64,000 nucleotides of DNA. Source: Persicaria tinctoria. Its lineage: Eukaryota; Streptophyta; Magnoliopsida; Caryophyllales; Polygonaceae. The notes under the pieces are model-generated. The model did no database searches, had not been told where the DNA came from, and was given only the letters and a program-made list of their open reading frames with translations. Of this stretch, positions 20,383 through 31,061 are shown piece after piece. The stretch's first letter is position 1, and each line of letters starts with the position of its first letter. Made by a program: the position numbers and the translations under genes. The stretch covers positions 68,288,038 to 68,352,037 of the forward strand of contig JBANSL010000007.1 of assembly GCA_037127255.1 (NCBI GenBank), given 5' to 3'.

Positions 20383-21264
20383 GCTCCCCCAAACCTGATG
20401 ATCAGTCTCGTCATCTGCCAAGATCGACACAGTCCTCGTCCGCAGGTTGATCTCTCCATAGTTGTCCTTGAAATCTATGCCCAGAATGAGATCTTCCAAA
20501 GTCAGCGAGATGACAATAAGGTCAGTTGGCCACTCTCGCGCATTTATATGGATAGGGCACCCTAAGATCTCTGGACTCATCCTAATCTTGGCCTCATACG
20601 GCAGACCAGTAGTAAGGAGTGAACCACTCGTGTAGCTCAAGCTCAGCCTGGCAATGCACGTCTCTGTTATGAAGCAGTGAGTAGCACTAGTGTCAAACAA
20701 TATAGTCAAGTACTCATAATGGAAAAGTAAAGTACCTACGGAAGTAGGGGCTGAAAGGTCATCAACTCTCATCTGAAATACTTGAGGCAGTGGGGGTAAT
20801 GTTGGTCCTTGGCCTCCGGAACTCTAGCCACGATCATACCCAGACCCTGATGGTCCTGCAGATGACAAGCCTCTACCCTGACCTTGTCCTGACGACCCTC
20901 TTCCTCCTCGACCATAACCTCTACCTCCTCGACCTCTACCAGAAGCATCTCCCCGCCCCTGGGGATTTGTCGAAGTGGCGGTTGAGGAGCCGCAGGGAGT
21001 CTTGTGGTTGTGCAGTCGGCGGGGCTCCACAACTCTAGGGACAACGGGCAGGTCTGTGTTCCATGTTGCCGCAAGTAAAACAAATAGTCGAACGATCTGG
21101 GCATGAAGCAACATAGTGACCTCTCTCAAAGCGTCCATGGCAAGTGATACTCCTCACTCGCGCATCTCCTCCATAAGCAGCCTGAACTGGTGGCGGAAGT
21201 GCTCTCGGTGCAACTTCATGATATCCTAATCTAAAGCATCCTCTCCTCAATCGGATGATGAAAG
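20383..21264 (-). pseudogene. Ty3-gypsy gag end and protease remnant
   Basis: The minus strand encodes a zinc knuckle CFTCGNMEHRPARC (CX2CX4HX4C), preceded by a mutated one (CHGRFERGHYVASC), then a G/R-rich linker and a retropepsin. The protease active site reads LFDTSATHCFI where the family has D-[ST]-G-A, so the catalytic glycine is lost; ILGIDF follows about 80 residues later. Frames change between 21104 and 20772. The Copia element inserted upstream at 21264/25630 and the solo LTR downstream. The gag core is not found beyond 25629. Confidence 0.75.
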
Positions 21265-21309
21265 TGTCAGAGTGAATAATCCTCGTTGGGGTTGCCTTTG
21301 CTATCATTA

Positions 21310-21350
<41 letters not shown>

Positions 21351-21415
21351 AGTACAAGATAGTTAACCCTAATTACAAATGGGTAATTGGGCCTATACAA
21401 ATATTCTATCTAATA
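21265..21415 (-). repeat. Copia 3' LTR (151 bp)
   Basis: Copy of 25498-25629 with an expanded (TA)n run at about 21311-21348. Starts TGTCAGAGTG on the plus strand and ends TATCTAATA, so the expected CA terminus is mutated. Confidence 0.9.
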
Positions 21416-21419
21416 TACC

Positions 21420-24400
21420 CTCTCAGTCGAAACAGGAGGGCAGAGAATAGTGAGATTGGATCTAAAATCAAGAAATAAATGGCGAGTCAATCCCTTGGTG
21501 AATATGTCTGCATACTGATACGGGGAGGGGACATGTAGGACACGCACGTGTCCCATAGCGAATTTCTCACGAACAAAGTGGATCTTTACATGCTTGGTTC
21601 ACTGATGGTGAACCGGGTTGTGACCAAGGTAAGTAGTGCTAACATTGTCTATATACATAACAAACCCTTGACTGAGCGGACAATGGAGCTCAAGTAATAG
21701 GTTGCGAAGCCAGGCACACTCAGCGACAACATTGGCAACACCGCGATATGCCGCTTCAGCACTAGACCAAGAAACCACATGTTGGCGCTTAGAAGACCAA
21801 GAGATGGGAGAGTCATTGAGGAACACATAATATCATGACGTAGACCGTCTGGTGTCCGGACAACTAGCACAATCAGCATCCGTGTAAGCAACCATGGAGA
21901 GAGGTGAAGCTGATGGGGTAATAGTGATACCAAGAGAAGTAGTACCCTGAACATACTTGATAATGCGCTTAAGAGCAGCAAAGTGAGACTCTCTAGGGTC
22001 ATGCATAAATAGACAGACTTGCTGAACAACATAGCTAATATCAGGACGAGTAAATGTCAAGTACTGTAAAGCACCAGTAAGGCTACGGTACAAAGTCGGA
22101 TCAGACACGGGCGGACCCGCAGCCTGGGCCAGTTTGGCAGTGGTCTCAACAGGTGTTGCAGCAGGCTTACAGTTAGCCATGTTAGCGTTGGCAATAATTT
22201 CCTTGGCATATTTCTCCTGTGCGAGAAACAAACTAGATGCAGATCGAGATGCAGAGACTCCCAAAAAGAAGCTGAGAGGCTCGACTCTCGAGATCAGACA
22301 TAGCAAACTCCTTGCTGAGTTGAGTAACAATGGCAACCCGAAGAGTCTCTGAAGATGCAGTAAGGCTGATCTCATCAAAATATAACAATAAATAAGCAAT
22401 CTGATTACCTTGGCGAAAGACAAACAAGGAGAAGTCGCTCTTGCTACTGACGAAGCCAAGCATGTGCAGGTAAGTAGCAAAGCGAAGATACCACGTCCGA
22501 GGTGCCTGTTTAAGGCCATACAAAGACTTCTGCAAGAGACAAACATGGCCTGGTTTGGTCATGTCAGCAAAACTAAGCAGTTGGAACATGTACACTGTCT
22601 CATGCAGATGACCATGAAGAAATGCGTTCTTGACATCAAGGTGATGAATAGGCCAATCCCTAGAGATAGCGAGATGTAGGACGGTATGGGTGGTAGCTGG
22701 TTTGACAACCAGACTAAAAGTGACATCACAATCGACCCCCACCTGCAGAGAGTTCCCATTGGCGACCAGTCGTGCCTTATAGCGCTCAAGAGATCCGTCA
22801 GAGCGAAACTTGTGCCGAAAAAGCCACATGCACCGCACAATGTTGGCCCCAAGAGGCCGAGGAACCAAGACCCAAGTGTTGTTGCTAATAAGAGCCTTGT
22901 ACTCATCGAGCATGACAACATTCCAATTGGGGTCTAAGGCGGCTGTTTTGTAGGAGGTAGGGATGGCCGATAGGTGAGAAACGGAGAGGTCAAAAACTTG
23001 TTTGGGGCAAGAGATGCCACTCATGCTCCGAGTTTGGATCTGGTTGACCGGCTGTGTGGGGTTAGGCGACAGGATAGGGGTTGCAGCTGATGGGACAGAG
23101 ACTTGAGGTGATGGGACGAGGGCCACAAGGGGCTGGACGGGGGCAGGAGGTGGAAGGATAGGTTGCGGTGGGGGGGGTTGGGTGCCCGGGCCGAAGATGT
23201 AATAGCATTCGGAGAGGAAGTGGGATATAGTTGATGAAGAAGGTGGGGTGTAGGGTAGTCATCAGAAGGGGGCGGGGTGTTTGGGGATGTAAGGGGACTA
23301 GAAAAAGGGATTGTGGTCTCATCAAAGGTGACATGGCGAGAGAAGATGACATGTTTGGTAATGGGATCAAAACACCTATACCCTCTATGATTGGAGGGGT
23401 AGCCGAGGAAAACACAAGGTGTGGATCGAGGAGCAAGTTTTTGAGGGGCAACAAATGCTTGGTTGGGGTAACACTGGCAGCCAAACACACGGAGGTGGTC
23501 GTATTTAGGAGTGACTCGAAATAATATCTCAACAAGGCACCAATTATGGATGGTTGTGGAAGGAGTGATGTCGATAAGATAGCATGCCGATTCAATAGCA
23601 TATGGTCAATACTGCAGGGGGGTATGCCCATGGATAAGGAGAGTCCTCATGTAAGTGGTAAGGGTGCGAATGCTCCATTCGGCTGTCCCATTCTGGGAGG
23701 AGGTGTGGGGACAAGAGAAGCGGAATTGAATGCCATGAGTAGCGAAGAAGGATGTAAGGGCATTGTTGTTAAACTCACCGCCCATGTCACATTAAAAGGA
23801 TTTAATGTGGAGGTTGAATTGGGTGCGGACGAAGCTATGGAAGATCATAAGGTGTGGAACAACTTCAGATTTGTACTTTAGGGGAAACACCCAAAAATAA
23901 TGAGAGAATGCATCAACCAGAACAACTGCATAGCGGAAACCATCATGAGTGATAATAGGAGATGTCCATTGATCACCATGAATGATGTCAAATGGAGCGT
24001 GCACCTGAGTATAAGACGTGGCAAAGGGCAATCTAGTGTGTTTGCCAAGTTGGCACGTTGGGCAACTAGTGGAGGGAGGGGCTTTATTGCAGGGAATAAG
24101 CATGGACCTGAGAGACTCGAAAGCCGGGGAGCCTGGATGACTAAGACGGGCATGCCAGAGAGATGTCAAAAGAGCAACTGCTGATAGATTGGTTGCTGCA
24201 AGGAAGGTGATAGGATGAAGGTTATTGGTGAGAGGATATAGGTCTTCAACGCTATTACATCTCATGAGCGGGGCCCTAGTTTTGAAGTCTTTGACAGCAA
24301 ACCCAAAGTGGTCAAACTCAATGGAGATATTATTGTCTGTGATGAGGCGACGGATGGACACAAGGTTCTTTATTAAGCCGGGGGAGACGATGATGTTGTT

Positions 24401-24859
24401 AAGGCTTAGGTTGGTGGTAGGGGTTGGTAATGTAGTTTTCCCAAGACCCAAGGTAGGAATGCGTTCACCATTGCCAACAATAATGGATGTGGAAAGGCTC
24501 TTAGAAGTAGGGACAGAAATTATACCTGGGTTGTGCGACATGTGCGCAGTAGCTCCGCTATCCATGTACCAATTCGGATCGGCAGTTGACACGCCTGCAG
24601 GTGTCATGATGGTTGGCTACCTGTGTCGAGACGAGGACGATGATCCCGCTGCTAGGGCCTGATCCAGATGGTGCGGAGAGGGCCCAAGGAGTCCCTGCTG
24701 GCTCGGGTATGGTCGCGTTGGAGAGGCGTACGGGGGAGGCGGAAGGGTATAGGCCGGGTAGCCCTGGGTAAGGGCTCCAATAGGAGAATACCCCCTCTGT
24801 AAATGACTTGAAGAGGCGATAACCTCGATGGGAGGCTGTTGTGGATTGTAGAAAGCCAT
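21420..24859 (-). pseudogene. Copia polyprotein (PR-IN-RT-RH), broken
   Basis: Read from 24859 down. The protease has WYMDSGATAHM near 24570. The integrase has the GAG-pre-integrase HARLSHPG, then CPTCQLGKHTRLPF and FDIIHGDQW...VDAFSHYFW. After a gap comes PCVFLGYPSNHRGYRC. The RT has WLFRHKFRSDGSLERYKARLV and HLDVKNAFLHG, then the catalytic region YLLLYFDEISLTAS, where the family has YVDD. The RNase H has YTDADCASCPDTRRSTS and SSAEAAYRGVA. Several frameshifts (near 24600, 23790, 23490, 22560, 22230) and stops make it inactive. The altered YVDD suggests loss of polymerase function. Confidence 0.9.
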
Positions 24860-25484
24860 AATCGTTGTCGATCGAAAAGTGGGAATGAAACTGAAATGAA
24901 AGAAATTTAGGGGTGACCTCTCGGTTTTTTTTAAGCAAACAGGTGGGGGCTGGGTTTTGCAAATCTTTCAAAGGCGGGGGAATGGCTGTCGGTGGCGGCG
25001 GGGTGCGTACAGGCCGGGGCTGAGGTGCTCGAATCTCGTCGGTGGTGTACAGTGTCGGCGAGGTCGGGCGAGAGAGAAGGCCAGATAGAGGGACTCTGGG
25101 GAGAGGAGAGGAGAGCGGTGGCTTCGAGGCCGGGTCTGGGCAAACTCGTCTGCAGGAGGCGGATCTGGGCGGGAAGTCGAGGTCGGATCTGTGCAGCCCT
25201 GCAGGGCGGTGGTAGTGGCTACGTGTTCGGCGTTGTGGTGGTGTGCAAAGGTCGGGGGTGTCCGGAAACAAGTCTCTCTGTGAGACTGAGATCGTGAGAG
25301 ATCGTGAGATTGAGAGGGATGGAGAGACGAGAGATCGAGAGGGAGGTCGGAGCGAGAGGATGACCGGAGGGGAGGTCATGTGACGGCAGTAGGCAGGGAG
25401 GAAGAGGATGGCCGGCAGTGGTAGCGGATTAGGTGGGGGAGGGATCGGAAAAAAAAATATGGTTAATTTGGATGAAACCCTAAA

Positions 25485-25497
25485 GGCTCAGATACCA
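25485..25497 (-). other. Copia primer-binding site, initiator tRNA-Met type
   Basis: Minus-strand TGGTATCTGAGCC lies directly inside the 5' LTR. The plant Copia consensus TGGTATCAGAGCC is complementary to initiator tRNA-Met; one base differs. Confidence 0.85.
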
Positions 25498-25629
25498 TGT
25501 CAGAGTGAATAATCCCCGTTGGGGTTGCATTCGCTATCATTAGAATATATATAGGAGTACAAGATAGTTAACCCTAATTACAAATGGGTAATTGGGCCTC
25601 TACATATCTTTTATATATTCTATCTAACA
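25498..25629 (-). repeat. Copia 5' LTR (132 bp)
   Basis: Minus-strand termini are TGTTAGATAG...CTCTGACA. It is adjacent to the primer site and to target copy GAAAG at 25630-25634. It is short for a Copia LTR. Confidence 0.9.
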
Positions 25630-26132
25630 GAAAGTAGTTATTCATTCATTGTCTGATCAAGTGTGATCCCTACGACCCTATCCCCACAACCGCCGTAGCT
25701 CCGCCACTAGGCCTAATTATGTGTTGGCATAAGTATTAAAAAGGGAAATTTTTATAAAACCACCCCTTAAATATGAGTGTTTTCAATTAATCACCCCTTA
25801 AATTCAAAATTACAGAAAACCACCCTTTAAATGGTTTTTACTTACAACTCACCACCCCTTCATCTATTTTCATTAATTTATCATTAAATATATTATATTT
25901 TAATGTCTTTAAACTTAAATTTGATTATAAATATATTCAAAATTTGAATTTAAGGGATCGATTATATAGTTAAATTGCATGTACAAGTGAATAAGAAGAT
26001 AAATAGAGCCAAGCTAATATATTTGTCGAATTTCAAAGATAAATAAACATATTAAAACTTGTAGAGATAAAAATTATTAGTAATAAAATTACAATGATAA
26101 TATAGTAATTAAAAAATATATTAAAAATAAGT

Positions 26133-26161
26133 CTCGTGCGTGGTACGGGCATGCTCACTAG
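26133..26161 (+). other. Helitron-like 3' end 1
   Basis: A hairpin CTCGTGC-GTG-GTACGGG (with G.U pairs), eight bases, then CTAG followed by T. This is the usual Helitron 3' layout. The 5' end was not located. Confidence 0.45.
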
Positions 26162-26565
26162 TATTTGTTAACAATTAGGGTTAATTCAAAACATTGAATT
26201 CAATTTAACATAGCTACTGGGCTTAACTTAAATTTATTTCCTTTAATTATTTTTTTCTCCTTCTTTTATCTTTTCAAACCAATTACATTTTTTCTTTTAT
26301 TTTTATCACATTTACTATATATATATCTTAAAATAAAAGAGTTTTAGCCTATATGATATCCCTACTTTTTAATCTCTTTAAATCAATCTATTTTTTCATT
26401 TAATTTTTCTTCTTCTTCCCTTTAAACCAATCGCATTTTTTTATTTTTAATATATTTACTGACTATTAGGCTTAATTCAAAATATTATATTTAATATAAT
26501 CTAATGCTTACTATTAATCTACATGTAAATATATATATTATAAATATCTAATCTATATATACTAC

Positions 26566-26667
<102 letters not shown>

Positions 26668-26939
26668 CCTTTCTAATGATATGACATAACTAATATCATT
26701 TTAGATAACTGTTATACCATATCACATTTCAAAAAAGTTACAATGATATTATTTTTTTACTAAGTGATTTAAATATACATATTTATGTATTATACTTTTA
26801 CATGATGTTTTTTAAAAAATATTTTTTTGAGATATTTATAAAATACATTTTTGGTAAAGATTTTAATGAATTTTATCTTAACATTTATAAATATTTTATA
26901 ATATTATTTTTTATATTATCAAAATTTTAGTTTGAAAAA

Positions 26940-26967
26940 TCGCGCCATTGCGCGAGAATTGTACTAG
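26940..26967 (+). other. Helitron-like 3' end 2
   Basis: TCGCGC-CATT-GCGCGA is a perfect 6-bp stem, followed by GAATTGTA and CTAG, then T. Right after it a 25-bp stretch of the MULE arm (25943-25967 area) is repeated. Confidence 0.5.
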
Positions 26968-27469
26968 TTTGAATTTAAGGGATCGATTATATTTTAGTGA
27001 TCATTTTGTTTATTTTAAAAAAATAATAATAAATAGTTAATAATTTTCAACTTAAAGTATGAGTTTGATCCCTTTTTTTTTTGTTATATGTAACTTTTTT
27101 TCTTTAAATTTTCCCAAATTTAAAAAAAAATAGGTTATCAATTAATCATATAACTTAAATATAATTATTAAGATAATAATTGTAGCATATATTTATTATT
27201 GTCTTTTAAAAATAAATAAAATTATGCCTAAAATATAATCGATCCCTTAAATTAAAATTTTGAATATATTTATAATCAAATTTAAGTTTAAAAATATTAA
27301 AATATAATATATTTAATGATAAATTAATGAAAATAGATGAAGGGGTGATGAGTTGTAAGTAAAAAAACCATTTCAAATGGTGGTTTTCTGTAATTTTGAA
27401 TTTAATGGGTGGTTAAGTAAAAACACCCATATTTAAGGGGTGGTTTTCTGTAAATTTCCCTATTAAAAA

Positions 27470-28095
27470 AGACACTTTAGGAATAAATGACACTCTACGT
27501 CCAGCTTTCATACTACGTGGTTGGTGAAGGTGGGACATAATTGGTGGATGGATATTGAATGCAGTCAAAACCTGAGCCAAGCCGCCCAAGCGAGAGGGTG
27601 CAAACAACGTGCAATACGTACATTGCAATTCGCAAAAGAAATCAAAGCCACTTAAAAAATCAAAAGCTACATACAGTAGAATTCAACTAGTCTCCAATAA
27701 TTGTATATCTTCTATATTTTGACAACAATTCTACAACTTCTAGAATTCAAGTGTAGAATTCAAGTGTACCCATGGCCATAACACTTGCGCCTTCAATTAG
27801 ATATCTTACTTTGACTAGAGCCTTTTTTTAAACATTCTTTTTTATTCAATGTACATGTGCATTGGCTTTTTCTAACGAGCATACATTAAGCAACTTATAA
27901 AAAGAAAGATTTCTCCTTTTTTTTTAAAAAAAAAAAGCGATATAATTTTTTTTATTCCAATATATAATTTTTAGAATAAATGTATTGAAATTAGAGATGT
28001 CTAATATCTGTTCATTAAAAAAACCATGATCTAAAAAATCGATTAATAATGAAATAGAAAAAATAAATAAAGTTATTCATATGAGCTGCTTCACT
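27470..28095. other. AT-rich intergenic, no gene seen
   Basis: No supported ORF, RNA gene or element limits. It ends at a CACTA-type terminus. Confidence 0.5.
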
Positions 28096-28212
28096 CACTA
28101 CTACAAAAATGACTTAAGGTGGACCATCAGAAACCAAATTATATTTAACGATGTCAATTACACAGATCGACGAAAACAAGAGATATATTTACGACAACAA
28201 CTACAACAACTA
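28096..28212 (+). mobile_element. Truncated CACTA (En/Spm) end
   Basis: CACTACTACAAAAATGAC is a typical CACTA terminal sequence. Only about 115 bp are present before LINE sequence begins, so the element is truncated. The opposite end was not found. Confidence 0.5.
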
Positions 28213-29157
28213 AAGGATTCTAACAAATTGTATTAGGAAGAGATGGAATCAAAAGATACACAAATGCTCACTTTGTAATAGTGAATATGAGAATGCCACC
28301 CACTTGTTCATCAATTGCAGCTTTGCTAGACAACTCACCCAAAACTATGAAAAGGCAAGTGGAAAAAAGCTGATTCTTAAAGAAGATTACAATGAAGATA
28401 TTAAGGACATCCTTCAATAAAAAAATAATAATAACAAATCAGCGACAAAGGAATTAGGATTTACTATGGCAATCAATTTGGGATGCCAGAAATAGTTACA
28501 TAGTCAAAAATCAAAAGCTAAATTCAACAATCAACATAGCCTTTGAGATAATCTCAAACATAAAATGTTGGAATTCAGAAATGGAGGTGGAAAACAAAGC
28601 TACCACACGCAGTATTAATACCAAGATTAAGTGGACTAAACCACCGAGCAATATCTATAAAGTTAATATAGATGGCTCGGTTAAGCCCACGGGCTCTTGC
28701 CAAGTGGGAGGAGTCATTCGTGACTCTGAGAGCGGTTTAATAGATGTATTCTTCCAAAATACATCTACAGGTACAATTTTACATACAGAGGCAGAAGCAA
28801 TCATTGTAGGCATCCAGCATGCAAGAAGTAAAGGGATCCGGAAGGCTATCATTGAAAGTGAAAACCAGACTATTATCAAAGCTATAAGCAAGGAGATCAT
28901 TACTCCATGGGAAGTCATCCATCAAGCAGAGAAGATCATCATTATGGCTCAAGAGTTCGAGTTTATACAATTTAAACATTGTTATAGAGAAGCCAACCAT
29001 GTAGCTGACTTCGTAGCTAGAAAAGGTATCGATTGTATTAGATCTACATCTCCTCTTACTAAGGAGCTGTACACCATCATCCTAAGGGATGATCCTGGTT
29101 GTTTGTTACGTTTATCGTAGAAAACTCCAACTGTTTGCATACTGTAAAAAAAAAAAA
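28213..29157 (+). pseudogene. 5'-truncated LINE: zf-RVT and RNase H tail
   Basis: From 28213 one frame reads a zinc-binding RT-associated segment (KCSLCNSEYENATHLFINC), then stops. The ORF 28581-29120 encodes a plant LINE RNase H: YKVNIDGSVKPTG, HTEAEAIIVGI, then FKHCYREANHVADFVAR. It ends with an A-rich tail (about 29143-29156), as expected for a retrotransposed, 5'-truncated L1-type LINE. The RT and endonuclease are absent. The acidic positions D (IDGS), E (EAEA) and D (VADF) are present, so the RNase H fold may be intact even though the element is dead. Confidence 0.8.
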
Positions 29158-29160
29158 AGA

Positions 29161-29692
29161 TACGCAAGCACAAACAACCCCAAGACGTAGGAGAAATCTT
29201 AGATGGACCAAACCTGCAGCTAGAGCTTTCAAGATCAATTTTGAGGGCTCCAAGCTACCATCGGGTGAAGCTACTGCTGGTTTTGTCATACGCAATCACC
29301 TCGGCGTTGTCAAAGCATCTGGCGCTTCCGTTTGTGGATCCGTTTCAGCCTTGATGGCAGAAGCCCTTGCACTCCACTCTAGCCTGATCGTTGCTAGAGA
29401 TTTGGACTACCAACAGATTGAAATTGAAGGTGATAGTCTCATGGTGATCAATTCAGTCTCTGGTGTGTAGCGTTGTCCCTGGAAGATTGAGATGATCGTC
29501 TTGGACACTCAGGATCTTCTACAATGCTTCGAGGAATTCACCTGTCGGCATGTTTTTTGTGAAGTGAATCAAGTGGCGGATTTGGTGGCTAGACTCAGGC
29601 ATACGATGGACCTTGAAGCTCTCTCTTCACATCGGGAGTTTCTTGTCCTCGTCCGAAAGGACGCGATTAGGTGGTGGGTCAGCAGGGTCTAA
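29161..29692 (+). pseudogene. Second LINE RNase H remnant
   Basis: WTKPAARAFKINFEGSKLP, then MAEALALHSSLIVARD, a stop at 29468-29470, and in another frame FCEVNQVADLVARL. It is a different LINE subfamily from the one just upstream. The first acidic residue reads NFEGS where the upstream copy has NIDGS. Probably the target into which the upstream LINE inserted. Confidence 0.7.
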
Positions 29693-29780
29693 CATCACCC
29701 AAAATCTCATCTTGTATCGAAAAATAAATGACTTAAGGCAACATTTTACGAGATACGAATTATACACTGTGGATAATATA

Positions 29781-30180
29781 TATAGGGGTGTGCTCCGGTG
29801 AAAAACAAAATTGCGGTAAAAACCTGTGAAGACCGGCTTTTTAGCCCGGTTCACTAGCTTTATAACCCGGTTCTGAATATAGAACCGATCTATAAAGTCA
29901 CATATTTTAGCCAGGTTTTGAATAAAACCGAGCTATAAAGTCACTGTGTAATTTTAAAACACGAGTTTTTAGCACGATTTTTAAGCTTGATCGAAATATA
30001 AAGTCACGTGTTATTTTAAAACTAGAGTTTTTAGCATGGTTTTTAGGTTGAACCGAGTTGTAAAGTCATTGTATGATTGAGGTTTTTAGCACAAATTTCA
30101 AATAAATCAAGCTATAAAGTAGTCATCACGGTTTTTACCACAATTTGTGGTTTTCACTAGAGTCAATCCGTATATATATA
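29781..30180. mobile_element. MITE-like foldback unit, copy 1 of a tandem pair
   Basis: TATAGGGGTGTGCTCCGGTG at the left and an inverted counterpart (GGTTTTCACTAGAGTCAATCC) at the right. The interior repeats TTTTTAGC and AACCGAGCTATAAAGTCA words. It is followed directly by a second copy at a 400-bp period. Confidence 0.6.
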
Positions 30181-30575
30181 TATAGGGGTGCACTCCGGTG
30201 AAAACCAAATTGCGGTAAAAACCTATGAGGACCATCTTTTTAGCCCGGTTAACTTGCTTTAGAGCCCGGTTATGAATAGAATCGATCTATAAAGTCACAA
30301 ATTTTAGTCCGGTTCTGAATAAAACCGAGCTAGAAAGTCACTATGTAATTTTCAAACATGAGTTTTTTAGCACGATTTTTAGGCTTGACCGAACTATAAA
30401 GTCATGTGTTATTTTAAAACTGGAGTTTTTAGCACGGTTTTTAGGTTGAACCGGCTTGTAAAGTCACCGTGTGATTGAGGTTTTTAGCACAAGTTTCAAA
30501 TAAACCAAGCTATAAAGTAGTCCTCAAGGTTTTTATCCTAATTTTTGGTTTTCACCGGAGTCAATTCCTATATAT
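30181..30575. mobile_element. MITE-like foldback unit, copy 2
   Basis: Same orientation and content as 29781-30180; ends GGTTTTCACCGGAGTCAATT then CCTATATATAT. TA-rich DNA separates the units and hides any target duplication. Confidence 0.6.
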
Positions 30576-30577
30576 AT

Positions 30578-30942
30578 ATCTAATGAGAAGTGACATTTCG
30601 GTGAGAAGATGAGAAGTAAGCCTTATACCCTTTTGATTAAAATAATTTTTTTATATGGATATAGGGGACATATCTAATGAGAAATATATCAATTTTTTAA
30701 AAAAAATTTATTTTTTACGCTATTTATCTAGATGGTGATTTAAGGTTCATTTTAGGGTTTTTATGCTAATTTAAATTAGTTTTTTCATTCATCATCTAAA
30801 AAGTAGCATAAAAAATAATTTTAAAAAAAACATTGATATATTTATCATTAGATATGTCCCCTATATCCATATAAAAAAAATTATTTTAATCTACAGGGTA
30901 TAAGGCTTACTTCTCATCGAAATGTCACTTCTCATTAGATAT
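30578..30942. mobile_element. Palindromic MITE (about 365 bp)
   Basis: Left arm ATCTAATGAGAAGTGACATT and right arm AATGTCACTTCTCATTAGAT. The arms stay near-complementary for roughly 110 bp, sharing AAGTAAGCCTTATACCC and TGGATATAGGGGACATATCT. A transcript would fold into a long hairpin. Confidence 0.75.
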
Positions 30943-30950
30943 CTCCCCCA

Positions 30951-30983
30951 TATATATATATATAGATAGAGAGAGAGAGAGTG

Positions 30984-31029
<46 letters not shown>

Positions 31030-31030
31030 T
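30951..31030. repeat. TA and GA microsatellites
   Basis: TATATA, GAGAGA, TATATA, then (AG)n to about 31028. Confidence 0.85.
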
Positions 31031-31061
31031 GATGGTTCATTGGTTCCGCTACAAACACCTC

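Larger units (their letters stand above)
21265..25629 (-). mobile_element. Ty1-copia element with very short LTRs, gag-deleted
   Basis: 4.4-kb element on the minus strand: 5' LTR 25498-25629 (132 bp), primer site 25485-25497, interior, 3' LTR 21265-21415 (151 bp, longer because of an AT repeat). GAAAG is duplicated at 21260-21264 and 25630-25634. Domains in Copia order are protease, integrase, reverse transcriptase, RNase H, all with frameshifts. Between the first ATG near 24859 and the protease there are only about 90 codons with no gag domain. It is inserted in the gypsy gag. Confidence 0.9.

Noticed and set aside
24558..25379. 273-codon minus-strand ORF in the Copia 5' region
   Set aside because: Ser/Pro/Arg-rich reading of GC-rich leader DNA; it overlaps the true frame beginning near 24859 and lacks gag motifs.
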